A program made the translations under genes and the position numbers. A DNA stretch of 64,000 nucleotides from Streptomyces melanogenes (GTDB lineage: Bacteria > Actinomycetota > Actinomycetes > Streptomycetales > Streptomycetaceae): NCBI RefSeq assembly GCF_014649795.1, contig NZ_BMTS01000010.1, forward strand, positions 186,001-250,000. Reading direction: 5' to 3'. This document shows positions 48,574 through 57,964 of the stretch, in pieces; positions within the stretch are counted from its first letter, which is position 1, and every line of letters begins with the position of its first letter. The notes below the pieces were generated by a model, which did no database searches, was not told the DNA's origin, and saw nothing but the letters and a program-made list of their open reading frames with translations.

Positions 48574-49380
48574 GTGCAATTTCGTCAACAGGCCCTTTCC
48601 AAGCTCCAGTCACCGGAGGAACTCGACCTGCCGGTGCGTTTCGCGCGCCCGCAGGGGCGGCTCGTCCTCGCCGTCACCGTGGCCGTCATGGCCGCCGCCT
48701 GCTTCTGGGCGTTTACCGGATCGGTCTCCTCCACCCTGAGCGCGCCCGGCATCCTCACCCACGCCCAGGGCAGTTACGTCCTGCAGAGCCCCGTGGCCGG
48801 ACAGGTCACCGGTGTGCTCGCCAAGGAGGGCCAGGCCCTCCCCGCCGGAGCGCCGCTCCTCAAGGTCCGCACCGAGCACGGTGACCGGGTCGTCCACGCC
48901 ATCGCGGCGGGCCGGCTGACCGCGCTCAGGGCCGCGATCGGCGCGGTCGTCGCCACCGGCGCGGACGTGGCGAGCGTCGAGCGGACCGGCGGCGCCGACG
49001 ACCCACTGATGGCGATGCTGTACGTGCCGGGCGACGGCGGCGCCTCGGTCCGGGTGGGCGCGCCCGTCGACCTCACCGTCCAGTCGGTGCCCAGCGGGCG
49101 GTACGGAGTGCTGCGGGGCAGGGTGGCGGCCGTCGGCCGCAGCGCCCAGACCCGCGAGCGGATCGCCGCCTTCCTCGGCGACGCCCAGCTCGGCGAGCAG
49201 TTCTCGCGGCACGGCAGGCCGGTCGCGGTCCTGGTGGAGCTCGACCGCTCGGCCGCCACCAGGTCGGGCTACCGCTGGTCCTCCGCCCAGGGCCCGCCGT
49301 ACGCGGTCGACTCCATGACCCCGGCCACCGGCTCCGTCCACCTGGCCGACCAGCGTCCCCTCGATTGGCTCCTCCCGTGA
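48574..49380 (+). CDS. HlyD-like membrane-fusion protein of an NHLP bacteriocin export system
   Basis: A 268-aa protein with one N-terminal transmembrane helix (near residues 29-50) and a lipoyl-like beta-barrel domain: LSAPGILTHAQGSYVLQSPVAGQVTGVLAKEGQALPAGAPLLKVRT, the biotinyl-lipoyl half motif of HlyD/AcrA-type adaptors. It lacks long coiled-coil hairpins, as expected for a Gram-positive without an outer membrane, and would link the transporters to the cell exterior. The GTG start at 48574 has AAGGG upstream. Its stop overlaps the peptidase-transporter start by 4 bp. Confidence 0.85.
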   Translation: MQFRQQALSKLQSPEELDLPVRFARPQGRLVLAVTVAVMAAACFWAFTGSVSSTLSAPGILTHAQGSYVLQSPVAGQVTGVLAKEGQALPAGAPLLKVRTEHGDRVVHAIAAGRLTALRAAIGAVVATGADVASVERTGGADDPLMAMLYVPGDGGASVRVGAPVDLTVQSVPSGRYGVLRGRVAAVGRSAQTRERIAAFLGDAQLGEQFSRHGRPVAVLVELDRSAATRSGYRWSSAQGPPYAVDSMTPATGSVHLADQRPLDWLLP

Positions 49381-51650
49381 CCGCACCGACCACCTCCTCG
49401 GCGCCCCCGCAGCTCCCGCCCCCCGGCCGCGGCCGCCACCGCCCCGAGAGCGCGCCCGCGGGCAGGCGCCGGGCGCGGCCGGCGCCGAAGGCGAAGCGGG
49501 CGAGGACCGTGCGCAGCCCCACCGTCCTGCAGATGGAGGCCCTGGAGTGCGGCGCCGCCTCGCTGGCGATGGTGCTCGCGCACCACGGCCGCCATGTGCC
49601 CCTTGAGGAGCTGCGCATCGCGTGCGGCGTCTCGCGCGACGGCTCGCGGGCCAGCAACGTGCTGAAGGCGGCGCGTAGTTACGGGCTCACGGCCAAGGGC
49701 ATGCAGATGGAGCCCGCCGCGCTGGCGGAGGTGCGCGGGCCCGCCATCCTGTTCTGGGAGTTCAACCACTACGTCGTCTACGACGGCACCGGCCGCCGCT
49801 TCGGACGGCGGGGCGTGTACATCAACGACCCGGACAAGGGCCGCCGGTTCGTGCCCGCCGAGGACTTCGACACCAGCTTCACCGGGGTCGTCCTGGTCCT
49901 GGAACCCGGTGACGGATTCCGGCGCGGCGGGCGCAGGCCGGGGGTGCTCGGCGCGCTGCCCGCGCGGCTGCGCGGCACCACCGGCACGATGCTGGTCGCG
50001 CTCCTGGCCAGCCTGCTGCTGGTGGCGGTCGGCGCGACGCTGCCCGCGCTGAGCCGTACGTACATCGACACGTTCCTGATAGGCGATCAGACCTCGCCGC
50101 TCGGCGTGCTGTTCGCGGCCATGGGCACCATGGTGGCGCTCACCGCCGCGCTGACCTGGCTCCAGCAGGCCAATCTGCTGCGCGGGCGCATGATCTCGTC
50201 CACGCTCGGCGGCGCCCGCTTCTTCCGGCACCTGCTCCGGCTGCCGGTGACGTTCTTCGCCCAGCGCAGCCCCGCCGACCTCGTCCAGCGCCTCCAGTCC
50301 AACGACGCGGTGGCCGAGACCCTGGCCCGCGACCTCACGGCGGCGGGCGTCGACGGCGTCGTGGTGCTGCTCTACGCCTTCCTGCTGTGGACCTACGACC
50401 CGCAGCTCACCGTCATCGGGGTGGGCATCGCGCTGCTCAACGTGGTCGCGATGCGCGTGGTGGTACGTCTGCGGGCGACCCGTACGCAGAAGCTGCGGGC
50501 CGACAGCGCCCGGCTGACCAACACCTCGTACACCGGCCTCCAGTTGATCGAGACGATGAAGGCGACCGGCGGCGAGGACGGCTACTTCCGCCGCTGGGCG
50601 GGGCAGCACGCCACCACCCTGGAGGAGCAGCAGCGGCTCGGGGTGCCGAGCGCCTGGCTGGGTGTCGTCGCCCCGCTGCTCGCCACGCTGAACAGCGCGC
50701 TGATCCTGTGGATCGGCGGGCTGCGGGCGGTCGAGGGGCACCTCTCGATCGGGCTGCTCGTGGCGTTCCAGGCGCTGGTGACCCGCTTCACCGCGCCGGT
50801 CACCCGGCTCAACTCGGTGGCGGGCCGCATCCAGGACTTCGCGGCCGACGTGGCCCGGCTCAAGGACGTGGAGAACTTCCCGGTGGACGCGCTGTACACG
50901 CGCGACGAGCCGGAGGCGAGCACCCGCAGGCTCAAGGGCCATGTGACGCTCGACGACATCACCTTCGGCTACAGCCCGCTGGACGCGCCGCTGCTCACCG
51001 GCTTCTCGCTGTCGGTGGGGCCCGGGCAGCAGGTGGCGCTGGTCGGCGGCTCGGGCAGCGGCAAGTCGACGGTGTCGAGGCTCATCTCGGGGCTCTACAC
51101 CCCGTGGGAGGGCACGATCCGCATCGACGGGCAGCGCCTGGAGGACATCCCCCGCAGCGCGCTCGCCGCCTCGGTGTCCTTCGTCGACCAGGACGTCTTC
51201 CTCTTCGAGGGCAGCGTGCGGGACAACGTGGCGCTGTGGGACCCGTCGATCCCGGACGACGCGGTCGTCGCCGCTCTCCAGGACGCGGCCCTGTACGAGG
51301 TCGTCGCCCGCCGCCCGGGAGGCATCCACGGCCGGGTCGAGCAGGACGGCCGCAACTTCTCCGGCGGGCAGCGCCAGCGCCTGGAGATCGCCCGCGCCCT
51401 GGTGCGCCGCCCCAGCATCCTGGTGCTCGACGAGGTCACCAGCGCCCTGGACGCGGAGACCGAGCAGGTCATCATCGACAACCTGCGCCGGCGCGGCTGC
51501 GCCTGCGTGGTGATCGCCCACCGGCTGAGCACCGTCCGCGACAGTGACGAGATCGTGGTCCTGGACCACGGCGCCGTGGTGGAGCGCGGCCGCCACGAGG
51601 AGCTGCTCGCGGCGGGCGGGCCGTACGCCGAGCTGGTCAAGGAGCACTGA
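49377..51650 (+). CDS. NHLP-family bacteriocin export ABC transporter, peptidase/permease/ATPase
   Basis: A 757-aa three-domain exporter. After a basic Pro/Arg-rich N-terminus comes the C39 peptidase: Cys in VLQMEALECGAASLAMVLAH, His in FWEFNHYVVYDG, Asp in GVYINDPDKGRRF. These cleave leaders at Gly-Gly. Six transmembrane helices follow, then the ATPase with Walker A GGSGSGKST, signature FSGGQRQRLEIARAL and Walker B ILVLDEVTSALD. The GTG at 49377 overlaps the upstream stop (GTGA). It should process and export the 75-aa precursor. All catalytic residues are present. Confidence 0.92.
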   Translation: MTAPTTSSAPPQLPPPGRGRHRPESAPAGRRRARPAPKAKRARTVRSPTVLQMEALECGAASLAMVLAHHGRHVPLEELRIACGVSRDGSRASNVLKAARSYGLTAKGMQMEPAALAEVRGPAILFWEFNHYVVYDGTGRRFGRRGVYINDPDKGRRFVPAEDFDTSFTGVVLVLEPGDGFRRGGRRPGVLGALPARLRGTTGTMLVALLASLLLVAVGATLPALSRTYIDTFLIGDQTSPLGVLFAAMGTMVALTAALTWLQQANLLRGRMISSTLGGARFFRHLLRLPVTFFAQRSPADLVQRLQSNDAVAETLARDLTAAGVDGVVVLLYAFLLWTYDPQLTVIGVGIALLNVVAMRVVVRLRATRTQKLRADSARLTNTSYTGLQLIETMKATGGEDGYFRRWAGQHATTLEEQQRLGVPSAWLGVVAPLLATLNSALILWIGGLRAVEGHLSIGLLVAFQALVTRFTAPVTRLNSVAGRIQDFAADVARLKDVENFPVDALYTRDEPEASTRRLKGHVTLDDITFGYSPLDAPLLTGFSLSVGPGQQVALVGGSGSGKSTVSRLISGLYTPWEGTIRIDGQRLEDIPRSALAASVSFVDQDVFLFEGSVRDNVALWDPSIPDDAVVAALQDAALYEVVARRPGGIHGRVEQDGRNFSGGQRQRLEIARALVRRPSILVLDEVTSALDAETEQVIIDNLRRRGCACVVIAHRLSTVRDSDEIVVLDHGAVVERGRHEELLAAGGPYAELVKEH

Positions 51651-51651
51651 G

Positions 51652-54507
51652 ATGACGTCCGTACACGGTCTCGCGGACCCCGGCGCGCTCGGCCACGACC
51701 CGGTCCTGGCGGCGCTCGGCGGCCTCGGCCAGGAGGTCGACTGCACCGGTCTGCGCGGCTTCTCCCTGGAAGGGCCGCAGGTCCTGTGGCTCGTCGTGGG
51801 CGGCGCCCTCGACCTGTTCGCCGTGGACGCGGCGGCGCAGGGCCACTGGCACTTCCTCGGCCGCCTGGAACCCGGCACCCTGCTGCTCGGCCCGGTGGAG
51901 GGACCCCAGCACACCCTGGTCGGCAGACCCCTGCGCGAGTGCGTGCTGCGCCGGATCCCGCTGCGCGAGCTCTACCGGTCCGCCTACGCCGACGCGATGG
52001 CGTACGAGGGCGGCTACGGCAGCCACTACGACACCGGCGACGCGGCTCTCAGCCTCCTCGAACACGCCTTCTCGCTCGGCGTCGGGCGTGGCCAGCGCGT
52101 GCTGTTCGAGGCCCCGCTGGACGGCCGGACGACCGTGGACGAGCCGGTGGCCGACGACGACGTGCTGTGGCTGCCGGTCTCCCCCGGCAGCGTCCAGTAC
52201 GGCGCCGCGTTCAGCGCCGAGGCGGCCGGGGACCTGCTGGTCGACGGGGCGCTGTGGCAGGGCATGGTCAACCGGCAGCACCGGCTGCTCACCGCCCTGG
52301 ACCGCTGGATCGAGCGCGTGGAGCGCGCGCACGAGGACCGCACGGCGGCCGGCATCAAGGCGGGCGAGGCGGTCCGCGACGAGGCCGACCGCGCCCTGCT
52401 GACCTCCATCGGCCGCCCCGGCAGAACGCCTTCGCGCACGGCCGGGGCGAGCGACGACGCCACGTACGCGGTGTGCTCCCTCGTCGCCCGCGCGGCCGGG
52501 ATCACGCTCACCGAGCCGTCCAGGAGCGGCGCGGTGAGCGAGCGGATCGACCCCGTCGAGCAGGTGGCGGTCGCCTCCCGGATCCGGACCCGCCCGGTGC
52601 GGCTCGACGGGAGCTGGTGGAGCGAGAACGCCGGTCCCCTGGTGGGCCGCCGGGCGAGCGGAACGCCGGTCGCGCTGCTGTGGCGGCGCGGCGGGTACGA
52701 GGCGGTGAACCCGGCGACCGGGCGGCGCACCCGCATCGGCGCGGCCAACGCCGAGGAGTTCGAGCGGCGGGCCGTCATGTTCTACCGGCCGCTGCCCGAC
52801 ACGCCGCTGAGCAAGTGGGGGCTGCTGCGGTTCGGGCTGCGCGGCACCCGGGCCGATCTGCGCAACCTGGTCCTCGCGGGGCTGGTCACGGTCGGGCTCG
52901 GCGCGCTGGTGCCGCTCGCCACCGGCCAGGTGCTCGGGGTGTACGTCCCGCAGGCCGAGACCAGTCTGATCGCCCAGGTCTCGCTGGCGATCATCGTCAG
53001 CGGGGTCGTCGCGGCGGCGTTCTCGCTGCTGCAGAACCTCACGCTGCTGCGGATGGAGGGGCGCATCGAGAGCACGCTCCAACCGGCCGTGTGGGACCGA
53101 CTGTTGAGGCTGCCGACGAAGTTCTTCACCGAGCGCTCCACCGGTGAGCTGGCGAGCGCGGCGATGGGCGTGAGCGCGATCCGCCGGGTGCTGTCCGGGC
53201 TGACCCCGGTGGTGGTCCAGGCGGGCACGGTCGGCGCGATGAACCTGGTGCTGCTGCTCTGCTTCAGCGTCCCACTCGCCCTGGCCGCGCTCGGGATGCT
53301 CACCGTGATCGCGGCGGTGTTCCTCGCCCTGGGCATCTGGGAGCTGCGCTGGCAGCGCCGTCTGGTCGAGCTCGGCAACAAGCTCAACAACCAGGCGTTC
53401 CAGACCCTGCGCGGACTGCCCAAGCTGCGAGTCGCGGCGGCGGAGAGCTTCGCGTACGGGGCGTGGGCGCGGGAGTTCGCCCGCAGCCGGGAGCTCCAGC
53501 GGCGGGCGGACCGGATCAAGAACCTGACGACCGTGCTCAACGCGGTCTATCTGCCGCTGTGTTCCCTGGTGATGTTCGTGCTCCTTGCGGGCCCGGCGCG
53601 CGGTTCGCTGTCGGCCGGCGCCTTCCTCACCTTCAACACCGCCGTGACCATGCTGCTGACCTCGGTCACCCAGCTCACCGGGGCGTTCCTGTCGGCCGCC
53701 GCCGCGCTGCCGATGTTCGAACAGATCAAGCCGGTGCTCGACGAGGCGCCCGAGGTGCGCGGCAGCGGCACCCAGCCCGGCGCGCTGTCCGGGGAGATCG
53801 AGGCCCGGGGCCTGTCCTTCCGCTACACCGACGACGGGCCGCTGGTCCTGGACGACGTGTCCCTGAAGGTGCGGCCCGGCGAGTTCGTGGCGATCGTCGG
53901 CCCCAGCGGCTGCGGCAAGTCGACCCTGCTGAGGCTGCTGATCGGCTTCGACCGGCCGGTCGCGGGCAGCGTCCTGTACGACGGGCAGGACCTGGCGGCG
54001 CTCGACCGGGCGGCCGTGCGCCGCCAGTGCGGGGTGGTCCTCCAGCACGCCCAGCCGCTCAGCGGGTCGATCCTGGAGTGCGTCTGCGGCGCGGAGGCGT
54101 TCACCCAGGAGGAGGTGTGGGAGGCGGCCGCGATGGCGGGGCTCGCCGAGGACATCAAGCGCATGCCGATGGGCCTGCACACCATGATCGCGAACGGCGG
54201 CGCGGTCTCCGGCGGCCAGCGCCAGCGGCTGATGATCGCCCAGGCCCTGGTCCGGCGCCCCCGGATCCTCTTCTTCGACGAAGCGACCAGCGCGCTCGAC
54301 AACGAGACCCAGCGCGTGGTCATCGAGAGCACCCGCGCCCTGGACGCCACCCGCGTCGTGATCGCCCACCGGCTCTCCACGGTCCTGGACGCCGACCGCG
54401 TGATCGTGATGTCCGAGGGCCGCGTCGTACAGCAGGGGCCGCCCGCCGAGCTCCTGGCGGACACGGGCGGGCGGCTCCACGAGCTGGTGCGGCCGCAGCT
54501 ACGGTAG
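51652..54507 (+). CDS. NHLP-family bacteriocin export ABC transporter, permease/ATPase
   Basis: A 951-aa partner exporter. The first ~380 residues form the cytosolic N-terminal region typical of this subunit, with a cyclic-nucleotide-binding-like start (FSLEGPQVLWLVVGGALDLF) and a VGRRASGTPVALLWRRGGYE block, but no peptidase Cys. Transmembrane helices follow, then an ATPase with Walker A IVGPSGCGKST, signature VSGGQRQRLMIAQAL and Walker B ILFFDEATSALDN. The ATG at 51652, one base after the previous stop, has GGAG seven nt upstream. It likely works with the peptidase subunit and the HlyD-like protein as one export machine. Confidence 0.9.
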   Translation: MTSVHGLADPGALGHDPVLAALGGLGQEVDCTGLRGFSLEGPQVLWLVVGGALDLFAVDAAAQGHWHFLGRLEPGTLLLGPVEGPQHTLVGRPLRECVLRRIPLRELYRSAYADAMAYEGGYGSHYDTGDAALSLLEHAFSLGVGRGQRVLFEAPLDGRTTVDEPVADDDVLWLPVSPGSVQYGAAFSAEAAGDLLVDGALWQGMVNRQHRLLTALDRWIERVERAHEDRTAAGIKAGEAVRDEADRALLTSIGRPGRTPSRTAGASDDATYAVCSLVARAAGITLTEPSRSGAVSERIDPVEQVAVASRIRTRPVRLDGSWWSENAGPLVGRRASGTPVALLWRRGGYEAVNPATGRRTRIGAANAEEFERRAVMFYRPLPDTPLSKWGLLRFGLRGTRADLRNLVLAGLVTVGLGALVPLATGQVLGVYVPQAETSLIAQVSLAIIVSGVVAAAFSLLQNLTLLRMEGRIESTLQPAVWDRLLRLPTKFFTERSTGELASAAMGVSAIRRVLSGLTPVVVQAGTVGAMNLVLLLCFSVPLALAALGMLTVIAAVFLALGIWELRWQRRLVELGNKLNNQAFQTLRGLPKLRVAAAESFAYGAWAREFARSRELQRRADRIKNLTTVLNAVYLPLCSLVMFVLLAGPARGSLSAGAFLTFNTAVTMLLTSVTQLTGAFLSAAAALPMFEQIKPVLDEAPEVRGSGTQPGALSGEIEARGLSFRYTDDGPLVLDDVSLKVRPGEFVAIVGPSGCGKSTLLRLLIGFDRPVAGSVLYDGQDLAALDRAAVRRQCGVVLQHAQPLSGSILECVCGAEAFTQEEVWEAAAMAGLAEDIKRMPMGLHTMIANGGAVSGGQRQRLMIAQALVRRPRILFFDEATSALDNETQRVVIESTRALDATRVVIAHRLSTVLDADRVIVMSEGRVVQQGPPAELLADTGGRLHELVRPQLR

Positions 54508-54530
54508 GCGCTACCGGTACTGACGAACCG

Positions 54531-55019
54531 TCAGAAGCTGGCCTGCGCCTTGACGTCGGCGCGCCCGACGGACTCCAGCTCGTACGTCGTGCAGTACAGG
54601 TGGCGGATGTACTCGATGTCGCGGTCGCGGGTGCGGGCCTCGCCGACGGGATACAGCACCGTCAGCTCGTACGAGCGCTCCCGGTTGATGTCGCCGTCCT
54701 TGTCGCGCCACTGGCCGCGCCCCTCCTGGAGGGTGAGGCCGGAGGGGAAGCGCGGGGTGACCACGTCGGCGACGAACTTCATGAACTCCTCCTCGGGGAT
54801 GGGCGGCTTGCCGCCGTGGCGGCCCGTGCCGAAGTAGAGGTGCGTCGAGATGTACGGGCTGCCGCGTCCTTCGGTGCTCTCCTCGGCATTCTGAGAGGTC
54901 GCGGCCGTGCGCGCGGCCGTGCCGTAGGCGACCTCGGAGACCGGTCCCCCGGTGGCGAAGAGGAGCGCGATCGCCACGAGGGCGGCGGCCGCGGGCGTCG
55001 AAATCCGAATGTGCAGCAT
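54531..55019 (-). CDS. DUF3574 domain-containing exported protein
   Basis: A 162-aa protein with an N-terminal hydrophobic signal segment (RISTPAAAALVAIALLFATG) and the DUF3574 domain: STHLYFGTGRHGGKPPIPEEEF, then FVADVVTPRFPSGLTLQEGRGQWRDKDG and ERSYELTVLYP. The family is found in many secreted bacterial proteins and its role is unknown. It lies on the opposite strand, 23 bp after the export locus, so it is not part of that operon. Only one Cys is present in the mature chain. Confidence 0.85.
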   Translation of the reverse strand: MLHIRISTPAAAALVAIALLFATGGPVSEVAYGTAARTAATSQNAEESTEGRGSPYISTHLYFGTGRHGGKPPIPEEEFMKFVADVVTPRFPSGLTLQEGRGQWRDKDGDINRERSYELTVLYPVGEARTRDRDIEYIRHLYCTTYELESVGRADVKAQASF

Positions 55020-55105
55020 GCGGGTCCTGTCTGTCGACGGGCGGTGGGGGTGGTTCTCGGAACGGGTGGTTCACGGAACAAGTGGTGCTCGGAACCAGGC
55101 GGCTG

Positions 55106-56089
55106 TCAGGCCGGGTGGTTCCGAGGGTCGAGGGGGTCCGGGCCGCCGGGCCCGGCGGGCAGCGACTCCAGCAGGAAGGCGGCCGCGTCCCGCAGGTTCG
55201 CCGGGGCCCCGGGGCTCGCGAGCAGCAGGCCCGCCGTGGCGCCGAGCGTCTCGGTGGTGCGTACGGAGCCGATCCCGGCGGCCCGGGGCGCGACGTCCGC
55301 GATCAGCTCCTCCGCCTCGGCCCAGGCCCGCGCCCGTACCAGCGCGGAGAGGAGTTCGGCGGTGAACAGGTGGCGGTAGGACGGGCCGGGTGCGGTGGTC
55401 GCCTCGTACAGCAGGGGGACGGCCCGGCCCCAGGCGCGCAGCCGGGACAGCACCCAGCCCTCGTGGCCGAGCAGTTCGGTGCGGTCGATCCACCAGGCCC
55501 AGGGCGGGTCGTTCGGGGAGGCGCCGTCGAGGAACCGGCTCCGGGCGCGGGAGATCAGCGCCACGGCTTCCCGGCGCCCGCCCAGCATGGCGGTCGCGTG
55601 CGCCCGGCGGACCAGGACGAGGCTGCCCACCAGGGCGGGCAGCGGCCGGGGCCCGGCCACCCGGGCGGCGGCCTCCAGCGCGGCCTTCGGGCGGCCGGTG
55701 TGGGCCTCCAGCATGCTGTGGTTGAGCAGCGTCAGCCGGGCGGTGGCGCGGTCGCCGCAGAGCTCCGCGAGGGCGAGGGAACGGGCGTTCATCCGGCGGG
55801 CCCGGCGGTAGTGGCCCGCGTCGAAGAGGATCCAGCCGATCACCTCGCTCAACTCGGCGAGGGCGGCGAGCAGATCGCGGTCGCGCAGCCGGGCGGGGTC
55901 GGCCGACAGCTGCGGGATGCGGCGCAGGGTCTCGCGCACGGCGGGCACCGCGGCCGTGGCGCCGCGCGAGGCGTCGAGGGCGACCAGGCGCCGGATCGCG
56001 GCCAGGGCCTCGGGGACCAGGGCGGCGGGCTCTTCCCCGGCACACGTCCGCGCGCGGGCCGAGGCGGCCCGGGAGGTGCGACCGCTCAT
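55106..56089 (-). CDS. TPR-like helical protein of the ImmA-MAB_1171c operon
   Basis: A 327-aa protein predicted almost wholly helical, with TPR-type repeats (IGWILFDAGHYRRARRMNARSLALAE; ARLTLLNHSMLEAHTGRPKAALEAA; WAWWIDRTELLGHEGWVLSRLR). It resembles the C-terminal sensor part of streptomycete XRE-type regulators such as NsdA, but I see no HTH domain. The ATG at 56089 overlaps the MAB_1171c stop by 4 bp, so the two are tightly coupled. It probably mediates protein contacts within this system; its function is unknown. Confidence 0.7.
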   Translation of the reverse strand: MSGRTSRAASARARTCAGEEPAALVPEALAAIRRLVALDASRGATAAVPAVRETLRRIPQLSADPARLRDRDLLAALAELSEVIGWILFDAGHYRRARRMNARSLALAELCGDRATARLTLLNHSMLEAHTGRPKAALEAAARVAGPRPLPALVGSLVLVRRAHATAMLGGRREAVALISRARSRFLDGASPNDPPWAWWIDRTELLGHEGWVLSRLRAWGRAVPLLYEATTAPGPSYRHLFTAELLSALVRARAWAEAEELIADVAPRAAGIGSVRTTETLGATAGLLLASPGAPANLRDAAAFLLESLPAGPGGPDPLDPRNHPA

Positions 56090-57300
56090 GTGGTGACCCG
56101 GGCCTCGGCGCGCGGGGACCGGCCCTGGGCGAGGGCGGTGAACGAGGAGGCCACCTCGGTCAGCCACTCCACCTCGTCGCGGAAGTCCTCGTACGGCGGA
56201 CGCGCCGGGATGTCGGACGCGTCGGCCTGCTCGGCCCGCTCCTCGGGCGGACGGCTCAGCACGGCCCGCACCTGGAGCGCCTCGCCGAGCGGCGAGGTGG
56301 GGTCCTCGGGCAGGTCGAGGGAGCGGGCCTCGCGCGCGAAGTCGGCGAGCGAGAGCGAGGTGCGCAGGGTCAGCTGGCCGTCGCGGATCTCGATGACCCG
56401 CCGGTAGAGGCTGTAGTGCAGATCGCGGGGCGGGATGAGGTCGCGCGGCCAGGACCGCGGCGGGTCGAGCGCGATGTCCGGGGACGCCTGGTAGAGCGCC
56501 CACCACAGCGGCCGCAGCCGCAGGTACGAGCGGTAGCTGCGCAGCCAGCCGAGCGCGCGGGTGATGTGGATGCCCCAGGACGGGATGGTCCAGCCGGTGA
56601 TCTGGAGCAGGGCCCCGATGCTGCCGCACGACCACTGCACCGGGTCGAGGGCGGAGCCGTCGAAGTGCAGCCGGGTGCCGGCGATCTGGATGCTGCGCGT
56701 GACGCAGTAGACCAGGATCAGGCTCGCGCCGAGCGTGACCGTCCGCATGCCGACCTTGAGCCATTGCCGGTTGGCCATCTTGGTGAACCGCAGGGAAAGC
56801 CGGACGGTCTCGAATTGGCCAATCGCGCAAATCACCAAATAGAACGACATGTACAGCGCGTATTCGCCGTGCTGAATACTGAGCAGGATCGTGGAGGTCG
56901 CCGTTTTGGACTTTGTCACGGGGCTCACCGCGATCGACGCGGCCACCAGTACGCAGAGGGCGACGCCGAAGAACAGCACGCGGCGCCGGGCCCTGAGCCG
57001 CGCCTCTTCGGGCGGACACGACCAGTACACGAGCACGACCTGCTGCGCCGCGGTGAGCACGACCACCGCCACCTGCACGATGAGCGAGGTGACGTTGGGG
57101 CGGCCGAAGAGGGCCGAGATGTGCACCCGCAGGGCGTCCAGATCGACCAGGAAGCTGATCCCGGAGCAGAGGAAATAGGTGCAGAGCGCCCACAGGGCCG
57201 GGTCGTGCTTTCTGCGCAGCAGATCAGGCAGCCGGTAGGCGAACGCCGCGAGCCCGCCGACGGCGCAGGTCCACGCCAGGAATCCGTAGACAGTGTTCAT
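56086..57300 (-). CDS. MAB_1171c family putative transporter (seven-helix membrane protein)
   Basis: A 404-aa membrane protein. Seven hydrophobic helices occupy the first ~240 residues, starting MNTVYGFLAWTCAVGGLAAF, followed by a cytosolic helical tail with LRPLWWALYQASPDIALDPP and ELHYSLYRRVIEIRDG-like segments (here DLHYSLYRRVIEIRDGQLTL), the family hallmark. MAB_1171c proteins are common in actinobacteria and are often found beside ImmA/IrrE proteases, as here. A transport role is only a label. The ATG at 57300 follows the ImmA stop by 10 bp. Confidence 0.85.
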   Translation of the reverse strand: MNTVYGFLAWTCAVGGLAAFAYRLPDLLRRKHDPALWALCTYFLCSGISFLVDLDALRVHISALFGRPNVTSLIVQVAVVVLTAAQQVVLVYWSCPPEEARLRARRRVLFFGVALCVLVAASIAVSPVTKSKTATSTILLSIQHGEYALYMSFYLVICAIGQFETVRLSLRFTKMANRQWLKVGMRTVTLGASLILVYCVTRSIQIAGTRLHFDGSALDPVQWSCGSIGALLQITGWTIPSWGIHITRALGWLRSYRSYLRLRPLWWALYQASPDIALDPPRSWPRDLIPPRDLHYSLYRRVIEIRDGQLTLRTSLSLADFAREARSLDLPEDPTSPLGEALQVRAVLSRPPEERAEQADASDIPARPPYEDFRDEVEWLTEVASSFTALAQGRSPRAEARVTT

Positions 57301-57310
57301 CTGTTGTCGT

Positions 57311-57883
57311 TCATCCGTTTTCCGGCTTCCCCACACCGTTCTCGATCCGGGCGACGACCTCGGCGGCCTCCTCCGGGACGCCCCAGGCGGGTTCGAGCCA
57401 TCGCTTGGTGGCCCTGGCCAGGATCAACGAGGCCATCGTCTCGGCCTCCTGCTCCTCGTCGTCGCTGTAGCGCGAGCGCATCAGCATGCTCTGGACGACC
57501 CCCGGTTCGACGTCGGTGAACAGCTGTCCCGCGTCACCGCGGTCGAAATCCACGGAGCCGCGGTGCTGGAAGGCGATATGCGCCAGCTCATGGGCGATGA
57601 TGTGTTCCTTGTGTGACTGCGATGCGGCCTTCTCGTAAGCGATGACGTCGAAGTCGTCCATTTTCAGCCAAAGGCCGAAGAGATGGCGCTCGGGGAACGG
57701 CATCGGAATCAGATGGATCGGCCGCCGGTTCTGGACGCTGAGAAAGCGGTGCAGTTCCTCGATGCCGCAGCCGTGCTCCATGCCCCACTTCGCGAGCAGC
57801 GCCTCACAGGTGTGGCGGACCTTTTTCAGGCGGCGCCTGCGCCGACGGTCCTCCGCTGACGGTAACGCTGAGTCAGGCAGCAC
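57311..57883 (-). CDS. ImmA/IrrE family metallo-endopeptidase
   Basis: A 190-aa protein with the zinc-protease motif HIIAHELAHIAFQHRG (HEXXH) and a downstream acidic region (DDEEQEAETMASLIL) supplying the third ligand Glu. Such proteases cleave XRE repressors in mobile elements or control toxin-antitoxin genes. The N-terminus is basic (DRRRRRRLKKVRHTCEALL). The GTG at 57883 lies 8 nt after GAGG. It leads an operon with MAB_1171c and a TPR protein; the repressor it might cleave is not encoded beside it. Confidence 0.88.
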   Translation of the reverse strand: MLPDSALPSAEDRRRRRRLKKVRHTCEALLAKWGMEHGCGIEELHRFLSVQNRRPIHLIPMPFPERHLFGLWLKMDDFDVIAYEKAASQSHKEHIIAHELAHIAFQHRGSVDFDRGDAGQLFTDVEPGVVQSMLMRSRYSDDEEQEAETMASLILARATKRWLEPAWGVPEEAAEVVARIENGVGKPENG

Positions 57884-57964
57884 GGAATTGACCTCACTGA
57901 TTCAACGAGCCCGTGATTCAGGGCCCCTGATCCCCGCGGACAATGCGGCCATGATGCCATACCC

